NCBI GenBank assembly: GCA_017629395.1
Contig: JAGBXH010000304.1
Span: 1-5,115 of the forward strand
DNA from: Clostridia bacterium
GTDB lineage: Bacteria > Bacillota > Clostridia > Oscillospirales > CAG-272
DNA length: 5,115 nucleotides
Direction of reading: 5' to 3'
Shown: piece after piece, positions 1-5,115 of the stretch
Layout: each line of letters begins with the position of its first letter
Numbering within the stretch: the stretch's first letter is position 1
The notes under the pieces: generated by a model
What the model saw: the letters and a program-made list of their open reading frames with translations, nothing else
Told to the model about the DNA's origin: nothing
Databases searched by the model: none
Position numbers and translations under genes: made by a program

Positions 1-529
1 CATGGTGATCTGTGATAACCATGTCAATGCCCTTCTGTGCGGCATATCTCACCTCGTGATCCGCAGTAATGCCGGTGTCAACCGTTACGATCAAGGAAAC
101 ACCAAGATCTGCCAAAACACCGATGGCGGCGTCGCAAAGTCCGTACCCCTCTTTATCACGGCTGGGAATATAGTATACGATATCTGCACCTTTGCTTTGT
201 AAATAAAGATATAGCGAAGTGACTGATGTGACGCCGTCAACGTCGTAGTCTCCGTAAATTGCAATCGTTTCACCGTTCTTGATTGCTTCGGAAATGCGAT
301 CGACTGCCTTATCCATGTCCTTCATCAAAAAAGGATCGTGCAGCGTATTGATATCGGTATTCATAAAGGAGTATGCCTTTTCGGGGGTATCATATCCTCT
401 GTTATAGAGCAGTCGGGCGGTTATTAATGAAACACCGACGCTCTCTGCAATTTGCGCAATTCTTCGGTCAGTCTCTTTTTCAGACGTGTACAAGACAGAC
501 CATACGCGTTCTCTCTTTAATTCATTCAT
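1..529 (-). CDS. recJ: RecJ single-stranded-DNA-specific exonuclease, N-terminal part (gene runs off the left edge)
   Basis: This is a partial gene, read by translating the minus strand from the ATG at 529. It gives 176 residues (MNELKRERVWSVLYTSEKET...) without a stop. RecJ is a cytoplasmic 5'-3' exonuclease on single-stranded DNA that acts in recombinational repair and mismatch repair. The visible part carries the metal-binding motifs of the DHH phosphoesterase superfamily in order: GDYDVDG (residues 93-99, motif I), VDTG (150-153) and TDHH (173-176, the DHH motif), where the window ends. The sequence before motif I (NRG...LHDPFLMKDMDKAV) is typical of RecJ. It unlike NrnA or GdpP, whose DHH domains have a different motif I and, for GdpP, preceding membrane/PAS/GGDEF parts. 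A GAAGGA Shine-Dalgarno sits at 534-539, four bases before the ATG. It follows the FAD-dehydrogenase gene by 92 bases on the same strand. RecJ proteins usually exceed 550 residues, so most of the gene is missing here. Confidence 0.93.
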   Translation of the reverse strand, partial: MNELKRERVWSVLYTSEKETDRRIAQIAESVGVSLITARLLYNRGYDTPEKAYSFMNTDINTLHDPFLMKDMDKAVDRISEAIKNGETIAIYGDYDVDGVTSVTSLYLYLQSKGADIVYYIPSRDKEGYGLCDAAIGVLADLGVSLIVTVDTGITADHEVRYAAQKGIDMVITDHH

Positions 530-621
530 AAAATCCTTCATCCAATTCGTTCCATGTCCTCTCGGTCACATCGGCACCGAAGAAGCATGATAACAATACT
601 TCTCAAAAATAAAATTAATTG
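530..621 (-). other. 92-base spacer between the FAD-dehydrogenase gene and recJ
   Basis: No gene of credible length fits here. I find no convincing sigma-A promoter: TTGAGA and TATCAT are present on the minus strand, but only 8 bases apart. There is also no hairpin followed by a T-run. A short inverted repeat, TCGGT (562-566) with ACCGA (576-580), has only five pairs. The simplest reading is that recJ is transcribed by readthrough from the upstream operon, although a weak promoter of its own cannot be excluded. Confidence 0.5.
534..539 (-). promoter_or_regulatory. Ribosome binding site of recJ
   Basis: GAAGGA on the minus strand, four bases before the ATG at 529. The spacing is short but usable. 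It supports this start for recJ. A second ATG four bases further on is out of frame. Confidence 0.7.
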
Positions 622-2268
622 TTAATTGCTGAATGGTAAGCTGCGCTTCATCACTGCAAGCGCTGTATTTACTCCGTCCACGGCTGCACTTGTTATGCCG
701 CCTGCGTACCCTGCTCCCTCACCGCAGGGATAAATATAGGAAAAACCGATCGCCTCTCTCTGCTCGCTTCTTTGAATGCGAACGGGGGCACTTGTTCTTG
801 TTTCTGCTCCTGTTAAAATTGCATCGGTGGCGGCAAAGCCTTGTATCTTTGAATCAAACACCTCAAAGCCATAACGCAGTGTGCGATTGACGGCAGCAGG
901 AAAGACTTGCGATAAATCGGCAAGCTTGCATCTGCCGTTCATATAAGTCGGCGTGACTCGATTTGGCGTATGCTCTACTCTGCCCTTCAAATAATCCCCA
1001 ACCGTCTGGATAGGGGCAGTATAATCAGATCCGCCAAGAGCAAATGCTTTTGCCTCGATGCTTCTTTGCAAAGCGATCGCGCCTTCAACAAGGCTTCCGT
1101 TTACAGGCTCATAATCCTGACAGCCAAGCGAAACGACTATTGCGGAGTTGGAATTGCGCCCGTCTCTTGCACGGTTGCTCATGCCGTTTACTACCAATCC
1201 GCCATGCTCTGAAGCCGCAGCCATGACCTCTCCTCCCGGACACATGCAAAATGAGTATACACCGCGCTGCGTGCGCGTATCCGATAGTGCGTACTCGGCA
1301 TGCCCCAATAAAGGATGACCCGCAAAGTCTCCGTAAAGCGCGCGGTCTATGTCCTTTGTCAAATGCTCTATTCTGACACCAACCGAAATCGGCTTAGCAA
1401 TCAGCTCCAGCTGCTTTTTGAGCAGCATTTGATACGTATCGCGTGCACTATGTCCGATTGCAAGCACGATTGAGCTGCAGTGCAGGTCCCCCAGCGTCGT
1501 ATGAGCAGTAACGGTAGTATCGGCATTCTGATCAAAGCCATCCAGCCTGCAACGATACAACACCGTACCACCAAGATCTTGAATCTTTTTCAAAATGCTG
1601 TCTACGACGTTACGAAGCATATCGGTCCCCACGTGTGGTTTGGAAAGCAATAAAATGTCCGCAGGAGCACCATGCTCTACCATGGTGTTAAGCACGTAGG
1701 TGCATTTGGGATCATGAATGCGCGTCATCAGCTTGCCGTCCGAGAACGTACCTGCGCCGCCTGCGCCGAACTGAATGTTGGAATCAACGTCTAGGTGATG
1801 CGTTTGATAAAACCGTTCGACCGTACGAACACGCTTAGTAACACAATCTCCCCTGTCAATAATAATCGGTCTGTATCCGTTCTGTGCCAGCATCAAAGCC
1901 GCAAACAGCCCCGCAGGACCCATACCAACCACCAAGGGAGGTGCTGTAAGGGGAGCTTGTCCGTATTCAGGCACGATATGATTCTCCTGTAACAATCGGA
2001 TCTTTTGGCGTTGCAAAAGGGCTTGGTTGGCAGGATACGTGCCGTTTTGACTTAGTGCGAGCACGGAGTATACAAACTGCACGTTCGTACGGTCTCGCGC
2101 ATCTACAGATCTTTTGAACAAGCTGTAAGAGAACTGCGCGGGATTTTGACCGATCTTTTTAAGTCTTTGTCTTGCTTTGGCGAAAACCTCTTGCTCTTGT
2201 GCGTCCAAAGGGACAGTGATCGATTCGATCACCATCCCCGTAGCATATACAAAGTTATGATTTGCCAT
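622..2268 (-). CDS. FAD-dependent dehydrogenase, COG2509 type, substrate unknown
   Basis: This is a predicted cytoplasmic flavoprotein of 548 residues, full length for its family. Residues 1-105 form an N-terminal domain that includes the KRSVDARDR motif (52-60). A Rossmann dinucleotide-binding site follows: VVGMGPAGLFAA (113-124), with Asp138 ending the second strand where it would hold the FAD ribose. Other family-typical blocks are GAGGAGTFSDGKLMTR (168-183), FCMCPGGEV (340-348, with Cys341 and Cys343) and the C-terminal flavin-site block CGEGAGYAGGITSAAVDG (515-532). No signal peptide or membrane segment is seen. The family is conserved in Firmicutes, but its substrate and electron partner are not established to my knowledge. 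The start overlaps the end of ybbR by 14 bases and has GTGGAG six bases upstream, so it is very probably co-translated with ybbR. Homologues as I recall them begin near Met12 (position 2235), so the first 11 residues may be an extension. The stop is TAA at 622-624. Confidence 0.88.
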   Translation of the reverse strand: MANHNFVYATGMVIESITVPLDAQEQEVFAKARQRLKKIGQNPAQFSYSLFKRSVDARDRTNVQFVYSVLALSQNGTYPANQALLQRQKIRLLQENHIVPEYGQAPLTAPPLVVGMGPAGLFAALMLAQNGYRPIIIDRGDCVTKRVRTVERFYQTHHLDVDSNIQFGAGGAGTFSDGKLMTRIHDPKCTYVLNTMVEHGAPADILLLSKPHVGTDMLRNVVDSILKKIQDLGGTVLYRCRLDGFDQNADTTVTAHTTLGDLHCSSIVLAIGHSARDTYQMLLKKQLELIAKPISVGVRIEHLTKDIDRALYGDFAGHPLLGHAEYALSDTRTQRGVYSFCMCPGGEVMAAASEHGGLVVNGMSNRARDGRNSNSAIVVSLGCQDYEPVNGSLVEGAIALQRSIEAKAFALGGSDYTAPIQTVGDYLKGRVEHTPNRVTPTYMNGRCKLADLSQVFPAAVNRTLRYGFEVFDSKIQGFAATDAILTGAETRTSAPVRIQRSEQREAIGFSYIYPCGEGAGYAGGITSAAVDGVNTALAVMKRSLPFSN

Positions 2269-3064
2269 TCAATTCTCCACTTCCGTCAGCGGAACTCGCC
2301 GGCGTAATGTTTACCATAACGGTTGGCAAGGTATATTTGATTCCGTCAATAGGATTGGAGTTGTTGAACAGCTCCTCTCCCTGTGCGTCCAAAAAGCTTA
2401 CGACCAATATAGACATTTGCTGCTGACCGATAATATTCTGGTCAAAATTCATAAGATCCAATCTGATCTTAACGTCTGCAATCTGAGAAACGACCTGCTC
2501 GGATCCAATGACCTTAAAACTGATTTTTTCGTCAGTCAGAGAAAGATCAAATCTGCTGACGTTGTTCTCTGCATCAACCTTTTCGACGGTTGTGGGAAGC
2601 ATTTCAACCGAGCATTCAATCTCCTTGGAAACGTTGACCGTGACGACGGCGGGCGTTATATCATAATCTCTTAACTCAACCTTTTCTCCGTTGCCGGTTT
2701 CCCCGACCAAGTATGCTTTGACGGTTGCAACGCCGTCCACTGCTGTACGAATGTCAACGGCAAGTCGAATGTTTTGCGCGTCTATTTTGGCAAGCTCGCG
2801 ATTTGTACCGCGAATGGAAATTGATGCGAATTGCGCGCTCAAAGAGTCGAAATCAATTTCGGGATTTGATTGGTTAAATTCAATCAGACTCGCTTCATCC
2901 ACGATTACAGGAATCTGATTATAGGTTTTGGAATATATATCGTCATTTGTTGCCTGCGCGTACAACCAAATACCGCATGCAACAACAAAGCAAGCAATCA
3001 AGGCTGCAATGCTGACACCTTTTTTCTCCTTAAAAGCAGGAGAAGATTTGTCATGCTTATTCAT
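2255..3064 (-). CDS. cdaR (ybbR): YbbR-domain protein CdaR, membrane-anchored regulator of CdaA (short, two-repeat form)
   Basis: A 269-residue protein with a short charged cytoplasmic N-terminus, one membrane anchor (about residues 17-37, VSIAALIACFVVACGIWLYA) and a long part predicted to face the outside. The outer part reads as two YbbR repeats, about 44-147 and 148-255. Each has a core of the SIRGTNRELAKID or FKVIGSEQVVSQI type and ends in a beta strand after a proline (PAVVTVNVS and PTVMVNITP). In Bacillus and relatives CdaR binds CdaA and changes its c-di-AMP output, and the gene order here fits that role. The B. subtilis protein is much longer, with four repeats, so this is a reduced form. 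The ATG shares its A with the cdaA stop (TAATG), behind a strong Shine-Dalgarno, AAAGGAGG at 3072-3079. The last 14 bases overlap the dehydrogenase gene. The C-terminal tail (SSADGSGELNGKS) looks disordered. Confidence 0.9.
   Translation of the reverse strand: MNKHDKSSPAFKEKKGVSIAALIACFVVACGIWLYAQATNDDIYSKTYNQIPVIVDEASLIEFNQSNPEIDFDSLSAQFASISIRGTNRELAKIDAQNIRLAVDIRTAVDGVATVKAYLVGETGNGEKVELRDYDITPAVVTVNVSKEIECSVEMLPTTVEKVDAENNVSRFDLSLTDEKISFKVIGSEQVVSQIADVKIRLDLMNFDQNIIGQQQMSILVVSFLDAQGEELFNNSNPIDGIKYTLPTVMVNITPASSADGSGELNGKS
2275..2280 (-). promoter_or_regulatory. Ribosome binding site of the FAD-dehydrogenase gene, inside ybbR
   Basis: GTGGAG on the minus strand, six bases before the ATG at 2268 and lying within the ybbR coding sequence. 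It favours the ATG at 2268 over the in-frame ATG at 2235, which is preceded directly by CGGGG without a spacer. Confidence 0.6.
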
Positions 3065-3987
3065 TATTCGTCCTCCTTTGGATGGTCTTGCAAATGACTC
3101 TGGACGTCAGCTGATTCGGAAACCTTTGCATCCCCGCTGTGAGTGGGCTTTTTTCTCCTGTAATCCATAAAGCTGTACATTGCGTCGTGCAGGTTCTTAT
3201 AATCGTAATTTCTGTAGAGCGAGCCGCCATAAGCAATAGAAATAATGCCATTCTCCTCGGAAACGATTACGACCATAGCATCGCTGACCTCTGTGATACC
3301 AACTCCGGCACGATGTCTCGTTCCCAAATCACGCACGACCTCTTCGTTTTCCGAGAGAGGAAGCTTGCAAGCCGCAGCCGCAATGCGGTCACCCTCAATA
3401 ATCACTGCACCGTCATGTAAAGGGGATTTGTTAACGAAAATGTTACGCAAAAGCTTTTCCGACACCTTAGCATCCAATCGTTCGCCCTTATCCATATAAT
3501 CCTGAAGCTTGGTTGTGCGCTGTACAACGATCAACGCTCCGTAACCCTCAGAGGACAGAGAACATGCAGCCGAGGCAATTTCTGCAGAAATGTGCTCAAT
3601 CTCGGCATCAGAGCCTCCCCGGTCACCGCCGAGGCGACCAATGCGCAACGACGTGCTGCCCACACGCTCCAATGCATCGCGCAGCTCCGGCTGAAAGATT
3701 ATCACAACAGCAACCAATCCAACCGTCAGGAAATTATCCATGATCAGCCCCAGTGCCTTCATGTCCAGCACGCTGCATATCATAAAAATGCCAAATAAAG
3801 CCGCAATACCAAGTAAAAGCTTACCGGCTCTGCGCCTTCTTACAAATCTGTAAAGATAATATAGCAAGCCCGTCAATAACAAAATATCCAAAATATCCGT
3901 TACGGGATGCATATTGTTGATCGGAAACAGAATATAGTCGTCAAAAAACGTTTGTATGACGTTTATCATTTCCTGCGATTCGATCAT
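3064..3987 (-). CDS. cdaA: Diadenylate cyclase CdaA (c-di-AMP synthase, membrane type)
   Basis: CdaA joins two ATP into cyclic di-AMP, which controls potassium and osmolyte transport and cell-wall homeostasis in Firmicutes. The protein has 307 residues. Three N-terminal membrane helices lie at about 31-49, 56-75 and 80-98, followed by a DAC catalytic domain (about 100-265). Both signature motifs are intact: HDGA (191-194, with catalytic Asp192) and GTRHRA (222-227). The domain closes with IAYGGSLYRN (251-260). A hydrophilic charged tail of about 33 residues follows (to PKEDE). B. subtilis CdaA is about 273 residues, so the extra length lies in this tail. The start at 3987 has AAGGCGGTG at 3994-4002, six bases upstream. 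The next in-frame ATG (Met7) is less well placed. It is the first gene behind the promoter at 4023-4051, and its stop shares one base with ybbR. The DisA type is excluded because there are no HhH domains and the membrane helices are present. Confidence 0.97.
   Translation of the reverse strand: MIESQEMINVIQTFFDDYILFPINNMHPVTDILDILLLTGLLYYLYRFVRRRRAGKLLLGIAALFGIFMICSVLDMKALGLIMDNFLTVGLVAVVIIFQPELRDALERVGSTSLRIGRLGGDRGGSDAEIEHISAEIASAACSLSSEGYGALIVVQRTTKLQDYMDKGERLDAKVSEKLLRNIFVNKSPLHDGAVIIEGDRIAAAACKLPLSENEEVVRDLGTRHRAGVGITEVSDAMVVIVSEENGIISIAYGGSLYRNYDYKNLHDAMYSFMDYRRKKPTHSGDAKVSESADVQSHLQDHPKEDE
3072..3079 (-). promoter_or_regulatory. Ribosome binding site of ybbR, inside the end of cdaA
   Basis: AAAGGAGG on the minus strand is a perfect Shine-Dalgarno, seven bases from the ybbR ATG at 3064. 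In the cdaA frame these bases encode part of the terminal PKEDE, so CdaA's extreme C-terminus is set partly by the need for this site. It fixes the ybbR start and supports translational coupling. Confidence 0.88.
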
Positions 3988-3993
3988 TTAACC

Positions 3994-4002
3994 CACCGCC
4001 TT
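3994..4002 (-). promoter_or_regulatory. Ribosome binding site of cdaA
   Basis: AAGGCGGTG on the minus strand matches AAGGAGGTG except for one base. It sits six bases before the ATG at 3987 and supports that start over the downstream in-frame ATG at codon 7. Confidence 0.75.
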
Positions 4003-4022
4003 TGCACAAAATTCCTTTTTAC

Positions 4023-4051
4023 ATTATATCACAATGCCGATGAAATTTCAA
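4023..4051 (-). promoter_or_regulatory. Sigma-A type promoter of the cdaA-ybbR-dehydrogenase operon
   Basis: On the minus strand the -35 box TTGAAA (4046-4051) and the consensus -10 box TATAAT (4023-4028) are separated by exactly 17 bases. Transcription should start near 4016, leaving a leader of about 30 bases before the cdaA ATG at 3987. That is too short for a riboswitch. The bases upstream of the -35 box (about 4052-4095) are almost wholly A and T and could act as an UP element. The promoter appears constitutive and strong; no operator repeat is evident. Confidence 0.88.
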
Positions 4052-4095
4052 CACATAATTATTATATTTATAAAAAATTTAATAAATTTATAGTC

Positions 4096-4130
4096 AATCC
4101 CCCGAGCCGTTCTGAAAGGCTCGGGGGATT
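4096..4130 (-). terminator. Probable intrinsic terminator of pncB
   Basis: A perfect 13-base inverted repeat, AATCCCCCGAGCC (4096-4108) and GGCTCGGGGGATT (4118-4130), with a 9-base loop, lies 49 bases after the pncB stop. On the minus strand the hairpin is followed by AT-rich sequence with T-runs, though the run does not begin right at the stem (GACTATAAATTT comes first). On the plus strand no T-run follows, so termination of pncB is the better reading. It separates pncB from the cdaA operon. Confidence 0.68.
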
Positions 4131-4179
4131 CGTAGGCAAAAACTAATATTCAGTTTTGTCAGTTGCTATGTGTGAATGT

Positions 4180-5115
4180 TTATTTGCGATTTCTGAGCAT
4201 TTCGTGCTTGATATCCCAAAGCTTTTGCGAAAGGTCAACGTAATACTTATGAGGATTGGTGAATCTGCGCACCTCTTCCCACATACCTTGAATTTCCTCA
4301 GCACAATGGGCCTTGATTTCTTCAATTGTGGGCAGCTCATAGACTTGAATGCCGTCCTTGAACACAGGGACCATCAGTTCGGTAGCAGTATAGTCTTGCA
4401 TGACCTTGCGCTTCCAGGTGTGCTCGGGATCGAAAATCTCGTAGGGCTGACTGTCGTCAATGACCTCGTCATGCAGGCAGATAACGTCCGCCTCAGCCTT
4501 GCCCGTGGTTTTGCCGCGAAGTCTGTAGATCTTCTTAAAGTGCGGCGTGGTGATCTTGCCGACGTTTTCGCTGATTTTAATCTTGGGCTTGATGGAGCCA
4601 TCCTCATTTTCAACTGCAACCAGCTTGTACACTCCACCGAACACAGGTGCAGACAGAGAGGTAATCAGACGCTCGCCAACGCCAAAAGCATCCACGCACG
4701 CGCCTTGACGGATCAGCTCGCGGATGATATACTCGTCAAGCGAGTTGGAAACTACGATCTTGCACTCGGTCCAGCCTGCAGCATCCAGCATTTCTCTGAC
4801 CTTTTGGGAAAGGTAGGTAATATCGCCCGAGTCAAGGCGTACACCGCATTTGGTAATACCCAAGGGCTTGAGCACTTCATTAAAAGCGCGAATCGCGTTA
4901 GGTACGCCGGATTCCAGTACGTTATAGGTGTCGATCAGCAGCGTTGCGTTATCAGGATAAATCGAGCAATAGGTCTTGAACGCATCGTATTCGGTATCAA
5001 ACATCTGCACCCAGGAATGCGCCATAGTACCGGTCGCGGGAACACCGTACGCGATATCCGAAATGGTGCAAGCCGTAGCGGACGCGCCGCCGATATACGC
5101 AGCACGCGCACCGAG
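4180..5115 (-). CDS. pncB: Nicotinate phosphoribosyltransferase, C-terminal 311 residues (start outside the window)
   Basis: The enzyme makes nicotinate mononucleotide from nicotinate and PRPP with ATP hydrolysis, the first step of the Preiss-Handler route to NAD, in the cytoplasm. The open frame continues upstream of the ATG at 5025 to the window edge, giving LGARAAYIGGASATACTISD and onward, so that ATG is internal. Residues below are numbered from the first visible codon. GTMAHS (29-34) holds the histidine that becomes phosphorylated in this family. DTYN (62-65), RLDSGD (93-98) and FGVGERLITS (144-153) match the PRPP- and phosphate-binding core of the barrel. The C-terminal NPHKYYVDLSQKLWDIK block is typical of the Firmicutes form. 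Only the N-terminal domain is missing. The gene ends with TAA at 4180-4182 and is followed by a hairpin, so it seems transcribed separately from the cdaA operon. No break or missing key residue is visible. Confidence 0.95.
   Translation of the reverse strand, partial: LGARAAYIGGASATACTISDIAYGVPATGTMAHSWVQMFDTEYDAFKTYCSIYPDNATLLIDTYNVLESGVPNAIRAFNEVLKPLGITKCGVRLDSGDITYLSQKVREMLDAAGWTECKIVVSNSLDEYIIRELIRQGACVDAFGVGERLITSLSAPVFGGVYKLVAVENEDGSIKPKIKISENVGKITTPHFKKIYRLRGKTTGKAEADVICLHDEVIDDSQPYEIFDPEHTWKRKVMQDYTATELMVPVFKDGIQVYELPTIEEIKAHCAEEIQGMWEEVRRFTNPHKYYVDLSQKLWDIKHEMLRNRK

Larger units (their letters stand above)
3988..4179. other. Intergenic region between pncB and cdaA
   Basis: This 192-base spacer has no credible gene. 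In transcription order it contains 49 bases of pncB trailer, the GC hairpin at 4096-4130, a strongly AT-rich stretch (about 4052-4095), the promoter at 4023-4051, and a short leader with the cdaA ribosome binding site. Confidence 0.85.

Noticed and set aside
2..202. Plus-strand open frame of 66 codons opposite recJ
   Set aside because: It is antisense to the clear RecJ motifs, and no ribosome binding site is visible before the ATG at position 2.
1..529. Possibility that the left-edge DHH protein is a c-di-AMP phosphodiesterase (GdpP or DhhP type)
   Set aside because: There are no membrane, PAS or GGDEF parts before the DHH domain. The motif I context (GDYDVDG) and the preceding LHDPFLMKDMDKAV segment are those of RecJ.
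544..561. Five-codon minus-strand mini-ORF (ATG to TGA) just before recJ, considered as a leader peptide
   Set aside because: It has no regulatory codon run and no attenuator hairpins, and short ORFs like this arise often by chance.
562..580. Inverted repeat TCGGT/ACCGA between the dehydrogenase gene and recJ, considered as a terminator or operator
   Set aside because: It has only five pairs with a nine-base loop and no T-run on either side. It is likely chance.
3988..4022. Possible c-di-AMP riboswitch in the cdaA leader
   Set aside because: The predicted leader is only about 30 bases, far too short for the ydaO-type c-di-AMP riboswitch, and no conserved core is seen.
4143..4637. Two open frames on the minus strand inside pncB (65 and 87 codons)
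   Set aside because: They are out-of-frame shadows of pncB. Their translations are rich in Arg, Ser and Thr with no recognisable domain, and the pncB frame matches its family throughout.

Overview
The window looks like chromosomal DNA from a member of the Bacillota, most likely an uncultured or gut-type clostridium. The evidence is gene content and order (cdaA next to a ybbR/cdaR gene), Gram-positive Shine-Dalgarno sites and a near-consensus sigma-A promoter. The codons are of roughly balanced GC and the spacers are AT-rich. I cannot name a genus. All five genes lie on the minus strand, so transcription runs from right to left. No mobile element, CRISPR array, tRNA, rRNA or known riboswitch is visible.

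In transcription order:
(1) 5115-4180: the C-terminal 311 residues of nicotinate phosphoribosyltransferase (pncB; NAD salvage), whose start lies outside the window.
(2) 4179-3988: a 192-base spacer without genes. It holds a strong GC hairpin, probably the pncB terminator, then an AT-rich stretch, then a near-perfect sigma-A promoter (TTGAAA, 17 bases, TATAAT).
(3) 3987-3064: cdaA, the membrane diadenylate cyclase that makes c-di-AMP.
(4) 3064-2255: ybbR/cdaR, its membrane-anchored extracytoplasmic partner. It shares one base with cdaA, and its Shine-Dalgarno is written into the last codons of cdaA.
(5) 2268-622: a FAD-dependent dehydrogenase of the COG2509 type, overlapping ybbR by 14 bases.
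(6) 621-530: a 92-base spacer.
(7) 529-1: the N-terminal 176 residues of RecJ, a single-strand DNA exonuclease, which run off the window.

The tight cdaA-ybbR-dehydrogenase unit is the core of the window. It is one promoter-led, translationally coupled operon that joins c-di-AMP synthesis to a flavoprotein of unknown substrate, probably with readthrough into recJ. The familiar third gene of this locus in many Firmicutes, glmM, is not here. I see nothing that amounts to a clearly new system. The points most worth a second look are the coupling of the flavoprotein to the c-di-AMP genes, the short two-repeat YbbR protein, and the placement of recJ directly downstream.
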